The notes under the pieces were generated by a model. The model saw nothing but the letters and a program-made list of their open reading frames with translations. It made no database searches and was not told the origin of the DNA. The translations under genes and the position numbers were made by a program. A stretch of 64,000 bases of DNA from Euptelea pleiosperma (lineage: Eukaryota; Streptophyta; Magnoliopsida; Ranunculales; Eupteleaceae): positions 1 through 64,000 of the forward strand of contig JASUTR010000121.1 of assembly GCA_035048495.1 (NCBI GenBank), given 5' to 3'. Every line of letters begins with the position of its first letter. Position 1 is the stretch's first letter. Shown here one piece after another: positions 38,580 to 51,987 of this stretch.

Positions 38580-38934
38580 TTGAGTCAAATTACGATGTCT
38601 GGTTGCACAAAAGTCACTAGTTATAGGCTTCGGAATGTAACAAACAAACTGAGTCCCAATTAGAGACATTGACGCACGGATGGAGCAAACTTGTTTCGAT
38701 TGTCCCGAATCTTGTTCCAAGACTTTAAATGTGTTGAAACAATTGCAATGGAACAGATTGAGTCAAATTACGAGATCCGGTTGCGAAAAAGTCACTTGTT
38801 ATAAGCTTAGGAGTGTAACGCACAAACTGAGTCCAATTATAGCCATTGACGCACGAACGGAGCAAACTTGTTCCGACTGTCCCGAATCTTTCTCAAACAC
38901 TTCCAATGTGTTGAAACAATAGTAATGGAAGAGT
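38580..38934. repeat. 2-mer unit: A B/G
   Basis: 355 bp. One extra C in A (GAGTCCCAATTAG near 38653) relative to the other 2-mers. Confidence 0.92.
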
Positions 38935-40173
38935 TTGAGTCAAATTACGATGTCTGGTTGCACAAAAGTCACTAGTTATAGGGTTCGGAATGTAACAAAC
39001 AAACTGATTCCAATTAGAGACATTGACGCACGGATGGAGCAAACTTGTTTCGATTGTCCCGAATCTTGTTCCAAGACTTTAAATGTGTTGAAACAATTGC
39101 AATGGAACAGATTGAGTCAAATTACGAGATCCGGTTGCGAAAAAAGTCACTTGTTATAAGCTTAGGAGTGTAACGCACAAACTGAGTCCAATTATAGCCA
39201 TTGACGCACGAACGGAGCAAACTTGTTCCGACTGTCCCGAATCTTGTTCCAAGTCTTCAAATGTGTTAAAACAATTGTAATAGAAGATATTGAGTCAAAT
39301 TACGAGGTCCGGTTGTGAAAAAGTCACTAGTTATAAGCTAAGGAATGTAACGCACAAACTGAGTCCAATTAGAGTCATTGACGCACGAATGGGGCAAACT
39401 TGTTCCGACAGTCCCGAATCTTGTTCAACACTTCAAATGTGTTAAAACAATTGTAATACAAGATATTGAGCCAAAATACGAAGTCCGGTTACGAAAAAGT
39501 CAGTAATTATAGGCTTAGGAATGTAACACCCAAACTGAGTCCAATTAGAGACATTGACGAACGAATGGAGCAAACTTGTTCCGACTGTCCCGAATCTTTT
39601 TTCAACAGTTCAAATGTGTTAAAACAATTGTAATGGAAGATATTGAGTCAAATTACGAGGTCCGGTTGTGCAAAAGTCACTAGTTATAAGCTTGGGAATG
39701 TAACGCACAAACTGAGTGCAATTGGAGTCATTTACGCACGAATGGGGTAAACTTGTTCCGACAGTCCCTAATCTTGTTCCAACACATCAAATGCGTTAAA
39801 ACAATTGTAATAGAAGATATTGAGTCAAATTACAGATTCCGATTGCGAAAAAGTAAGTAATTATAGGCTTAGGAATGTAACACACAAATTAAGTCCAATT
39901 AGAGACATTGACGAACGGATGGAGCAAACTTCTTTCGACTGTCCCAAATCTTGTTCATACACTTCGAATGTGTTGAAACATTAGTAATGGAGGAGTTTGA
40001 GTCAAATTACAGGGTCCGGTTGCGAAAAAGTCACTAGTTATAGGCTTCGGAATGTAACACACAAACTGAGTCCAAATAGAGACATTGACGCACGGATGGA
40101 GCAAAATTGTTGCGACTGTCCCGAATCTTTCTCAAACACTTCAAATGTGTTGAAACAATAGTAATGGAAGAGT
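38935..40173. repeat. 7-mer HOR unit A-G
   Basis: 1239 bp. One extra A in the B monomer (GAAAAAAGTCAC near 39141). A has CTGATTCC as expected for the unit after a 2-mer. D has the ordinary GTCAGTAATT, unlike the units at 30763, 47566 and 60478. Confidence 0.92.
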
Positions 40174-42118
40174 TTGAGTCAAATTACGATGTCTGGTTGC
40201 ACAAAAGTCACTAGTTATAGGCTTCGAATGTAACAAACAAACTGAGTCCAATTAGAGACATTGACGCACGGATGGAGCAAACTTGTTTCGATTGTCCCGA
40301 ATCTTGTTCCAAGACTTTAAATGTGTTGAAACAATTGCAATGGAACAGATTGAGTCAAATTACGAGATCCGGTTGCGAAAAAGTCACTTGTTATAAGGCT
40401 TAGGAGTGTAACGCACAAACTGAGTCCAATTATAGCCATTGACGCACGAACGGAGCAAACTTGTACCGACTGTCCCGAATCTTGTTCCAAGTCTTCAAAT
40501 GTGTTAAAACAATTGTAATAGAAGATATTGAGTCAAATTACGAGGTCCGGTTGTGAAAAAGTCACTAGTTATAAGCTAAGGAATGTAACGCACAAACTAA
40601 GTCCAATTAGAGTCATTGAAGCACGAATGGGGCAAACTTGTTCCGACAGTCCCTAATCTTGTTCCAACACATCAAATGCGTTAAAACAATTGTAATAGAA
40701 GATATTGAGTCAAATTACAGATTTCGATTGCGAAAAAGTAAGTAATTATAGGCTTAGGAATGTAACACACAAAATTAAGTCCAATTATAGCCATTGACGC
40801 ACGAACGGAGCAAACTTGTTCCGACTGTCCCGAATCTTGTTCCAAGTCTTCAAATGTGTTAAAACAATTGTAATAGAAGATATTGAGTCAAATTACGAGG
40901 TCCGGTTGTGAAAAAGTCACTAGTTATAAGCTAAGGAATGTAACGCACAAACTGAGTCCAATTAGAGTCATTGACGCACGAATGGGGCAAACTTGTTTCG
41001 ACAGTCCCGAATCTTGTTCCAACACTTCAAATGTGTTAAAACAATTGTAATACAAGATATTGAGCCAAATACGAAGTCCGGTTCGAAAAAGTCAGTAATT
41101 ATAGGCTTAGGAATGTAACACCCAAACTGAGTCCAATTAGAGACATTGACGAACGAATGGAGCAAACTTGTTCCGACTGTCCCGAATCTTTTTTCAACAG
41201 TTCAAATGTGTTAAAACAATTGTAATGGAAGATATTGAGTCAAATTACGAGGTCCGGTTGTGCAAAAGTCACTAGTTATAAGCTTGGGAATGTAACGCAC
41301 AAACTGAGTCCAATTAGAGTCATTGACGCACGAATGGGGCAAACTTGTTCCGACAGTCCCGAATCTTGTTCAACACTTCAAATGTGTTAAAACAATTGTA
41401 ATACAAGATATTGAGCCAAAATACGAAGTCCGGTTACGAAAAAGTCAGTAATTATAGGCTTAGGAATGTAACACCCAAACTGAGTCCAATTAGAGACATT
41501 GACGAACGAATGGAGCAAACTTGTTCCGACTGTCCCGAATCTTTTTTCAACAGTTCAAATGTGTTAAAACAATTGTAATGGAAGATATTAAGTCAAATTA
41601 CGAGGTCCGGTTGTGCAAAAGTCACTAGTTATAAGCTTGGGAATGTAACGCACAAACTGAGTGCAATTGGAGTCATTTACGCACGAATGGGGTAAACTTG
41701 TTCCGACAGTCCCTAATCTTGTTCCAACACATCAAATGCGTTAAAACAATTGTAATAGAAGATATTGAGTCAAATTACAGATTCCGATTGCGAAAAAGTA
41801 AGTAATTATAGGCTTAGGAATGTAACACACAAATTAAGTCCAATTAGAGACATTGACGAACGGATGGAGCAAACTTCTTTCGACTGTCCCAAATCTTGTT
41901 CATACACTTCGAATGTGTTGAAACAATAGTAATGGAGGAGTTTGAGTCAAATTACAGGGTCCGGTTGCGAAAAAGTCACTAGTTATAGGCTTCGGAATGT
42001 AACACACAAACTGAGTCCAAATAGAGACATTGACGCACGGATGGAGCAAAATTGTTGCGACTGTCCCGAATCTTTCTCAAACACTTCAAATGTGTTGAAA
42101 CAATAGTAATGGAAGAGT
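40174..42118. repeat. 11-mer HOR unit without LINE
   Basis: 1945 bp. Order A B C/E F/B C D E/C D E F G. The C/E monomer reads ATTGAAGCACG where the others have ATTGAATCACG. Several 1-base indels (40226, 40397, 40770, 41067, 41083). Confidence 0.92.
40570..40577. other. Empty LINE target site in C/E monomer
   Basis: These 8 bp (TATAAGCT), between CACTAGT and AAGGAATG, are the bases missing at both LINE insertions. Here they are intact, so this unit never received the element, or descends from one that did not. Confidence 0.85.
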
Positions 42119-43357
42119 TTGAGTCAAATTACGATGTCTGGTTGCACAAAAGTCACTAGTTATAGGCTTCGGAATGTAACAAACAAACTGAGTCCAATTA
42201 GAGACATTGACGCACGGATGGAGCAAACTTGTTTCGATTGTCCCGAATCTTGTTCCAAGACTTTAAATGTGTTGAAACAATTGCAATGGAACAGATTGAG
42301 TCAAATTACGAGATCCGGTTGCGAAAAAGTCACTTGTTATAAGCTTAGGAGTGTAACGCACAAACTGAGTCCAATTATAGCCATTGACGCACGAACGGAG
42401 CAAACTTGTTCCGACTGTCCCGAATCTTGTTCCAAGTCTTCAAATGTGTTAAAACAATTGTAATAGAAGATATTGAGTCAAATTACGAGGTCCGGTTGTG
42501 AAAAAGTCACTAGTTATAAGCTAAGGAATGTAACGCACAAACTGAGTCCAATTAGAGTCATTGACGCACGAATGGGGCAAACTTGTTCCGACAGTCCCGA
42601 ATCTTGTTCAACACTTCAAATGTGTTAAAACAATTGTAATACAAGATATTGAGCCAAAATACGAAGTCCGGTTACGAAAAAGTCAGTAATTATAGGCTTA
42701 GGAATGTAACACCCAAACTGAGTCCAATTAGAGACATTGACGAACGAATGGAGCAAACTTGTTCCGACTGTCCCGAATCTTTTTTCAACAGTTCAAATGT
42801 GTTAAAACAATTGTAATGGAAGATATTGAGTCAAATTACGAGGTCCGGTTGTGCAAAAGTCACTAGTTATAAGCTTGGGAATGTAACGCACAAACTGAGT
42901 GCAATTGGAGTCATTTACGCACGAATGGGGTAAACTTGTTCCGACAGTCCCTAATCTTGTTCCAACACATAAAATGCGTTAAAAAAAATTGTAATAGAAG
43001 ATATTGAGTCAAATTACAGATTCCGATTGCGAAAAAGTAAGTAATTATAGGCTTAGGAATGTAACACACAAATTAAGTCCAATTAGAGACATTGACGAAC
43101 GGATGGAGCAAACTTCTTTCGACTGTCCCAAATCTTGTTCATACACTTCGAATGTGTTGAAACAATAGTAATGGAGGAGTTTGAGTCAAATTACAGGGTC
43201 CGGTTGCGAAAAAGTCACTAGTTATAGGCTTCGGAATGTAACACACAAACTGAGTCCAAATAGAGACATTGACGCACGGATGGAGCAAAATTGTTGCGAC
43301 TGTCCCGAATCTTTCTCAAACACTTCAAATGTGTTGAAACAATAGTAATGGAAGAGT
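42119..43357. repeat. 7-mer HOR unit A-G
   Basis: 1239 bp. E contains CATAAAATGCG and an A-run expansion (GTTAAAAAAAATTG near 42979), probably a homopolymer error or slippage. Confidence 0.93.
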
Positions 43358-44595
43358 TTGAGTCAAATTACGATGTCTGGTTGCACAAAAGTCACTAGTT
43401 ATAGGCTTCGGAATGTAACAAACAAACTGAGTCCAATTAGAGACATTGACGCACGGATGGAGCAAACTTGTTTCGATTGTCCCGAATCTTGTTCCAAGAC
43501 TTTAAATGTGTTGAAACAATTGCAATGGAACAGATTGAGTCAAATTACGAGATCCGGTTGCGAAAAAGTCACTTGTTATAAGCTTAGGAGTGTAACGCAC
43601 AAACTGAGTCCAATTATAGCCATTGACGCACGAACGGAGCAAACTTGTTCCGACTGTCCCGAATCTTGTTCCAAGTCTTCAAATGTGTTAAAACAATTGT
43701 AATAGAAGATATTGAGTCAAATTACGAGGTCCGGTTGTGAAAAAGTCACTAGTTATAAGCTAAGGAATGTAACGCACAAACTGAGTCCAATTAGAGTCAT
43801 TGACGCACGAATGGGGCAAACTTGTTCCGACAGTCCCGAATCTTGTTCAACACTTCAAATGTGTTAAAACAATTGTAATACAAGATATTGAGCCAAAATA
43901 CGAAGTCCGGTTACGAAAAAGTCAGTAATTATAGGCTTAGGAATGTAACACCCAAACTGAGTCCAATTAGAGACATTGACGAACGAATGGAGCAAACTTG
44001 TTCCGACTGTCCCGAATCTTTTTTCAACAGTTCAAATGTGTTAAAACAATTGTAATGGAAGATATTGAGTCAAATTACGAGGTCCGGTTGTGCAAAAGTC
44101 ACTAGTTATAAGCTTGGGAATGTAACGCACAAACTGAGTGCAATTGGAGTCATTTACGCACGAATGGGGTAAACTTGTTCCGACAGTCCCTAATCTTGTT
44201 CCAACACATCAAATGCGTTAAAACAATTGTAATAGAAGATATTGAGTCAAATTACAGATTCCGATTGCGAAAAAGTAAGTAATTATAGGCTTAGGAATGT
44301 AACACACAAATTAAGTCCAATTAGAGACATTGACGAACGGATGGAGCAAACTTCTTTCGACTGTCCCAAATCTTGTTCATACACTTCGAATGTGTTGAAA
44401 CAATAGTAATGGAGGAGTTTGAGTCAAATTACAGGGTCCGGTTGCGAAAAAGTCACTAGTTATAGGCTTCGGAATGTAACACACAAACTGAGTCCAAATA
44501 GAGACATTGACGCACGGATGGAGCAAAATTGTTGCGACTGTCCCGAATCTTTCTCAAACACTTCAAATGTGTTGAAACAATAGTAATGGAAGAGT
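43358..44595. repeat. 7-mer HOR unit A-G
   Basis: 1238 bp, canonical, nearly identical by eye to 44596-45833. Confidence 0.95.
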
Positions 44596-45833
44596 TTGAG
44601 TCAAATTACGATGTCTGGTTGCACAAAAGTCACTAGTTATAGGCTTCGGAATGTAACAAACAAACTGAGTCCAATTAGAGACATTGACGCACGGATGGAG
44701 CAAACTTGTTTCGATTGTCCCGAATCTTGTTCCAAGACTTTAAATGTGTTGAAACAATTGCAATGGAACAGATTGAGTCAAATTACGAGATCCGGTTGCG
44801 AAAAAGTCACTTGTTATAAGCTTAGGAGTGTAACGCACAAACTGAGTCCAATTATAGCCATTGACGCACGAACGGAGCAAACTTGTTCCGACTGTCCCGA
44901 ATCTTGTTCCAAGTCTTCAAATGTGTTAAAACAATTGTAATAGAAGATATTGAGTCAAATTACGAGGTCCGGTTGTGAAAAAGTCACTAGTTATAAGCTA
45001 AGGAATGTAACGCACAAACTGAGTCCAATTAGAGTCATTGACGCACGAATGGGGCAAACTTGTTCCGACAGTCCCGAATCTTGTTCAACACTTCAAATGT
45101 GTTAAAACAATTGTAATACAAGATATTGAGCCAAAATACGAAGTCCGGTTACGAAAAAGTCAGTAATTATAGGCTTAGGAATGTAACACCCAAACTGAGT
45201 CCAATTAGAGACATTGACGAACGAATGGAGCAAACTTGTTCCGACTGTCCCGAATCTTTTTTCAACAGTTCAAATGTGTTAAAACAATTGTAATGGAAGA
45301 TATTGAGTCAAATTACGAGGTCCGGTTGTGCAAAAGTCACTAGTTATAAGCTTGGGAATGTAACGCACAAACTGAGTGCAATTGGAGTCATTTACGCACG
45401 AATGGGGTAAACTTGTTCCGACAGTCCCTAATCTTGTTCCAACACATCAAATGCGTTAAAACAATTGTAATAGAAGATATTGAGTCAAATTACAGATTCC
45501 GATTGCGAAAAAGTAAGTAATTATAGGCTTAGGAATGTAACACACAAATTAAGTCCAATTAGAGACATTGACGAACGGATGGAGCAAACTTCTTTCGACT
45601 GTCCCAAATCTTGTTCATACACTTCGAATGTGTTGAAACAATAGTAATGGAGGAGTTTGAGTCAAATTACAGGGTCCGGTTGCGAAAAAGTCACTAGTTA
45701 TAGGCTTCGGAATGTAACACACAAACTGAGTCCAAATAGAGACATTGACGCACGGATGGAGCAAAATTGTTGCGACTGTCCCGAATCTTTCTCAAACACT
45801 TCAAATGTGTTGAAACAATAGTAATGGAAGAGT
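44596..45833. repeat. 7-mer HOR unit A-G
   Basis: 1238 bp, canonical. Last of three adjacent 7-mers before the third 8-mer. Confidence 0.95.
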
Positions 45834-47210
45834 TTGAGTCAAATTACGATGTCTGGTTGCACAAAAGTCACTAGTTATAGGCTTCGGAATGTAACAAACA
45901 AACTGAGTCCAATTAGAGACATTGACGCACGGATGGAGCAAACTTGTTTCGATTGTCCCGAATCTTGTTCCAAGACTTTAAATGTGTTGAAACAATTGCA
46001 ATGGAACAGATTGAGTCAAATTACGAGATCCGGTTGCGAAAAAGTCACTTGTTATAAGCTTAGGAGTGTAACGCACAAACTGAGTCCAATTATAGCCATT
46101 GACGCACGAACGGAGCAAACTTGTTCCGACTGTCCCGAATCTTGTTCCAAGTCTTCAAATGTGTTAAAACAATTGTAATAGAAGATATTGAGTCAAATTA
46201 CGAGGTCCGGTTGTGAAAAAGTCACTAGTTATAAGCTAAGGAATGTAACGCCCAAACTGAGTCCAATTAGAGACATTGACGAACGAATGGAGCAAACTTG
46301 TTCCGACTGTCCCGAATCTTTTTCAACAGTTCAAATGTGTTAAAACAATTGTAATGGAAGATATTGAGTCAAATTACGAGGTCCGGTTGTGCAAACTGAG
46401 TCCAATTAGAGTCATTGACGCACGAATGGGGCAAACTTGTTCCGACAGTCCCGAATCTTGTTCAACACTTCAAATGTGTTAAAACAATTGTAATACAAGA
46501 TATTGAGCCAAAATACGAAGTCCGGTTACGAAAAAGTCAGTAATTATAGGCTTAGGAATGTAACACCCAAACTGAGTCCAATTAGAGACATTGACGAACG
46601 AATGGAGCAAACTTGTTCCGACTGTCCCGAATCTTTTTTCAACAGTTCAAATGTGTTAAAACAATTGTAATGGAAGATATTGAGTCAAATTACGAGGTCC
46701 GGTTGTGCAAAAGTCACTAGTTATAAGCTTGGGAATGTAACGCACAAACTGAGTGCAATTGGAGTCATTTACGCACGAATGGGGTAAACTTGTTCCGACA
46801 GTCCCTAATCTTGTTCCAACACATCAAATGCGTTAAAACAATTGTAATAGAAGATATTGAGTCAAATTACAGATTCCGATTGCGAAAAAGTAAGTAATTA
46901 TAGGCTTAGGAATGTAACACACAAATTAAGTCCAATTAGAGACATTGACGAACGGATGGAGCAAACTTCTTTCGACTGTCCCAAATCTTGTTCATACACT
47001 TCGAATGTGTTGAAACAATAGTAATGGAGGAGTTTGAGTCAAATTACAGGGTCCGGTTGCGAAAAAGTCACTAGTTATAGGCTTCGGAATGTAACACACA
47101 AACTGAGTCCAAATAGAGACATTGACGCACGGATGGAGCAAAATTGTTGCGACTGTCCCGAATCTTTCTCAAACACTTCAAATGTGTTGAAACAATAGTA
47201 ATGGAAGAGT
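45834..47210. repeat. 8-mer HOR unit: A B C/D short-E/C D E F G
   Basis: 1377 bp. One T fewer in the C/D run (CTTTTTCAAC near 46319). Otherwise the composition of the units at 29031 and 37202. Confidence 0.92.
46364..46502. repeat. Truncated 139-bp monomer (E/C with 37-bp deletion), third copy
   Basis: Same joint as the copies at 29562 and 37733. Confidence 0.92.
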
Positions 47211-47565
47211 TTGAGTCAAATTACGATGTCTGGTTGCACAAAAGTCACTAGTTATAAGGCTTCGGAATGTAACAAACAAACTGAGTCCAATTAGAGACAT
47301 TGACGCACGATGGAGCAAACTTGTTTCGATTGTCCCGAATCTTGTTCCAAGACTTTAAATGTGTTGAAACAATTGCAATGGAACAGATTGAGTCAAATTA
47401 CGAGATCCGGTTGCGAAAAAGTCACTTGTTATAAGCTTAGGAGTGTAACGCACAAACTGAGTCCAATTATAGCCATTGACGCACGAACGGAGCAAACTTG
47501 ATTCCGACTGTCCCGAATCTTTCTCAAACACTTCCAATGTGTTGAAACAATAGTAATGGAAGAGT
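47211..47565. repeat. 2-mer unit: A B/G
   Basis: 355 bp with a cluster of single-base differences: ATAAGGCTTCGG (47255), GCACGATGGAGC (47305) and CTTGATTCCG (47498). These look like local sequence error, since other 2-mers lack them. Confidence 0.9.
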
Positions 47566-48801
47566 TTGAGTCAAATACGATGTCTGGTTGCACAAAAGTC
47601 ACTAGTTATAGGGTTCGGAATGTACAAACAAACTGATTCCAATTAGAGACATTGACGCACGGATGGAGCAAACTTGTTTCGATTGTCCCGAATCTTGTTC
47701 CAAGACTTTAAATGTGTTGAAACAATTGCAATGGAACAGATTGAGTCAAATTACGAGATCCGGTTGCGAAAAAGTCACTTGTTATAAGCTTAGGAGTGTA
47801 ACGCACAAACTGAGTCCAATTATAGCCATTGACGCACGAACGGAGCAAACTTGTTCAGACTGTCCCGAATCTTGTTCCAAGTCTTCAAATGTGTTAAAAC
47901 AATTGTAATAGAAGATATTGAGTCAAATTACGAGGTCCGGTTGTGAAAAAGTCACTAGTTATAAGCTAAGGAATGTAACGCACAAACTGAGTCCAATTAG
48001 AGTCATTGACGCACGAATGGGGCAAACTTGTTCCGACAGTCCCGAATCTTGTTCAACACTTCAAATGTGTTAAAACAATTGTAATACAAGATATTGAGCC
48101 AAAATACGAAGTCCGGTTACGAAAAAGTCTGTAATTATAGGCTTAGGAATGTAACACCCAAACTGAGTCCAATTAGAGACATTGACGAACGAATGGAGCA
48201 AACTTGTTCCGACTGTCCCGAATCTTTTTTCAACAGTTCAAATGTGTTAAAACAATTGTAATGGAAGATATTGAGTCAAATTACGAGGTCCGGTTGTGCA
48301 AAAGTCACTAGTTATAAGCTTGGGAATGTAACGCACAAACTGAGTGCAATTGGAGTCATTTACGCACGAATGGGGTAAACTTGTTCCGACAGTCCCTAAT
48401 CTTGTTCCAACACATCAAATGCGTTAAAACAATTGTAATAGAAGATATTGAGTCAAATTACAGATTCCGATTGCGAAAAAGTAAGTAATTATAGGCTTAG
48501 GAATGTAACACACAAATTAAGTCCAATTAGAGACATTGACGAACGGATGGAGCAAACTTCTTTCGACTGTCCCAAATCTTGTTCATACACTTCGAATGTG
48601 TTGAAACAATAGTAATGGAGGAGTTTGAGTCAAATTACAGGGTCCGGTTGCGAAAAAGTCACTAGTTATAGGCTTCGGAATGTAACACACAAACTGAGTC
48701 CAAATAGAGACATTGACGCACGGATGGAGCAAAATTGTTGCGACTGTCCCGAATCTTTCTCAAACACTTCAAATGTGTTGAAACAATAGTAATGGAAGAG
48801 T
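47566..48801. repeat. 7-mer HOR unit A-G
   Basis: 1236 bp. Two 1-base losses near its start (CAAATACG at 47573, TGTACAAAC at 47622). Has CTGATTCC, TTGTTCAGACTG and GTCTGTAATT, the variants of a unit following a 2-mer. Confidence 0.92.
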
Positions 48802-50748
48802 TTGAGTCAAATTACGATGTCTGGTTGCACAAAAGTCACTAGTTATAGGCTTCGGAATGTAACAAACAAACTGAGTCCAATTAGAGACATTGACGCACGG
48901 ATGGAGCAAACTTGTTTCGATTGTCCCGAATCTTGTTCCAAGACTTTAAATGTGTTGAAACAATTGCAATGGAACAGATTGAGTCAAATTACGAGATCCG
49001 GTTGCGAAAAAGTCACTTGTTATAAGCTTAGGAGTGTAACGCACAAACTGAGTCCAATTATAGCCATTGACGCACGAACGGAGCAAACTTGTTCCGACTG
49101 TCCCGAATCTTGTTCCAAGTCTTCAAATGTGTTAAAACAATTGTAATAGAAGATATTGAGTCAAATTACGAGGTCCGGTTGTGAAAAAGTCACTAGTTAT
49201 AAGCTAAGGAATGTAACGCACAAACTGAGTCCAATTAGAGTCATTGAATCACGAATGGGGCAAACTTGTTCCGACAGTCCCTAATCTTGTTCCAACACAT
49301 CAAATGCGTTAAAACAATTGTAATAGAAGATATTGAGTCAAATTACAGATTCCGATTGCGAAAAAGTAAGTAATTATAGGCTTAGGAATGTAACACACAA
49401 ATTAAGTCCAATTATAGCCATTGACGCACGAACGGAGCAAACTTGTTCCGACTGTCCCGAATCTTGTTCCAAGTCTTCAAATGTGTTAAAACAATTGTAA
49501 TAGAAGATATTGAGTCAAATTACGAGGTCCGGTTGTGAAAAAGTCACTAGTTATAAGCTAAGGAATGTAACGCACAAACTGAGTCCAATTAGAGTCATTG
49601 ACGCACGAATGGGGCAAACTTGTTTCGACAGTCCCGAATCTTGTTCAACACTTCAAATGTGTTAAAACAATTGTAATACAAGATATTGAGCCAAAATACG
49701 AAGTCCGGTTACGAAAAAGTCAGTAATTATAGGCTTAGGAATGTAACACCCAAACTGAGTCCAATTAGAGACATTGACGAACGAATGGAGCAAACTTGTT
49801 CCGACTGTCCCCGAATCTTTTTTCAACAGTTCAAATGTGTTAAAACAATTGTAATGGAAGATATTGAGTCAAATTACGAGGTCCGGTTGTGCAAAAGTCA
49901 CTAGTTATAAGCTTGGGAATGTAACGCACAAACTGAGTCCAATTAGAGTCATTGACGCACGAATGGGGCAAACTTGTTCCGACAGTCCCGAATCTTGTTC
50001 AAACACTTCAAATGTGTTAAAACAATTGTAATACAAGATATTGAGCCAAAATACGAAGTCCGGTTACGAAAAAGTCAGTAATTATAGGCTTAGGAATGTA
50101 ACACCCAAACTGAGTCCAATTAGAGACATTGACGAACGAATGGAGCAAACTTGTTCCGACTGTCCCGAATCTTTTTTCAACAGTTCAAATGTGTTAAAAC
50201 AATTGTAATGGAAGATATTGAGTCAAATTACGAGGTCCGGTTGTGCAAAAGTCACTAGTTATAAGCTTGGGAATGTAACGCACAAACTGAGTGCAATTGG
50301 AGTCATTTACGCACGAATGGGGTAAACTTGTTCCGACAGTCCCTAATCTTGTTCCAACACATCAAATGCGTTAAAACAATTGTAATAGAAGATATTGAGT
50401 CAAATTACAGATTCCGATTGCGAAAAAGTAAGTAATTATAGGCTTAGGAATGTAACACACAAATTAAGTCCAATTAGAGACATTGACGAACGGATGGAGC
50501 AAACTTCTTTCGACTGTCCCAAATCTTGTTCATACACTTCGAATGTGTTGAAACAATAGTAATGGAGGAGTTTGAGTCAAATTACAGGGTCCGGTTGCGA
50601 AAAAGTCACTAGTTATAGGCTTCGGAATGTAACACACAAACTGAGTCCAAATAGAGACATTGACGCACGGATGGAGCAAAATTGTTGCGACTGTCCCGAA
50701 TCTTTCTCAAACACTTCAAATGTGTTGAAACAATAGTAATGGAAGAGT
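48802..50748. repeat. 11-mer HOR unit without LINE
   Basis: 1947 bp. Order A B C/E F/B C D E/C D E F G, with ATTGAATCACG in C/E. It serves as the empty-site counterpart of the LINE-bearing units. Extra bases at 49808 (GTCCCCG) and near 50000 (CAAACAC). Confidence 0.93.
49198..49205. other. Empty LINE target site in C/E monomer
   Basis: Intact TATAAGCT between CACTAGT and AAGGAATG. Best empty-site reference because the rest of this monomer matches the flanks of both LINE copies, including ATTGAATCACG. Confidence 0.88.
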
Positions 50749-51987
50749 TTGAGTCAAATTACGATGTCTGGTTGCACAAAAGTCACTAGTTATAGGCTTC
50801 GGAATGTAACAAACAAACTGAGTCCAATTAGAGACATTGACGCACGGATGGAGCAAACTTGTTTCGATTGTCCCGAATCTTGTTCCAAGACTTTAAATGT
50901 GTTGAAACAATTGCAATGGAACAGATTGAGTCAAATTACGAGATCCGGTTGCGAAAAAGTCACTTGTTATAAGCTTAGGAGTGTAACGCACAAACTGAGT
51001 CCAATTATAGCCATTGACGCACGAACGGAGCAAACTTGTTCCGACTGTCCCGAATCTTGTTCCAAGTCTTCAAATGTGTTAAAACAATTGTAATAGAAGA
51101 TATTGAGTCAAATTACGAGGTCCGGTTGTGAAAAAGTCACTAGTTATAAGCTAAGGAATGTAACGCACAAACTGAGTCCAATTAGAGTCATTGACGCACG
51201 AATGGGGCAAACTTGTTCCGACAGTCCCGAATCTTGTTCAACACTTCAAATGTGTTTAAAACAATTGTAATACAAGATATTGAGCCAAAATACGAAGTCC
51301 GGTTACGAAAAAGTCAGTAATTATAGGCTTAGGAATGTAACACCCAAACTGAGTCCAATTAGAGACATTGACGAACGAATGGAGCAAACTTGTTCCGACT
51401 GTCCCGAATCTTTTTTCAACAGTTCAAATGTGTTAAAACAATTGTAATGGAAGATATTGAGTCAAATTACGAGGTCCGGTTGTGCAAAAGTCACTAGTTA
51501 TAAGCTTGGGAATGTAACGCACAAACTGAGTGCAATTGGAGTCATTTACGCACGAATGGGGTAAACTTGTTCCGACAGTCCCTAATCTTGTTCCAACACA
51601 TCAAATGCGTTAAAACAATTGTAATAGAAGATATTGAGTCAAATTACAGATTCCGATTGCGAAAAAGTAAGTAATTATAGGCTTAGGAATGTAACACACA
51701 AATTAAGTCCAATTAGAGACATTGACGAACGGATGGAGCAAACTTCTTTCGACTGTCCCAAATCTTGTTCATACACTTCGAATGTGTTGAAACAATAGTA
51801 ATGGAGGAGTTTGAGTCAAATTACAGGGTCCGGTTGCGAAAAAGTCACTAGTTATAGGCTTCGGAATGTAACACACAAACTGAGTCCAAATAGAGACATT
51901 GACGCACGGATGGAGCAAAATTGTTGCGACTGTCCCGAATCTTTCTCAAACACTTCAAATGTGTTGAAACAATAGTAATGGAAGAGT
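50749..51987. repeat. 7-mer HOR unit A-G
   Basis: 1239 bp, canonical, with one extra T (GTGTTTAAAAC near 51256). First of five consecutive 7-mers. Confidence 0.95.
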
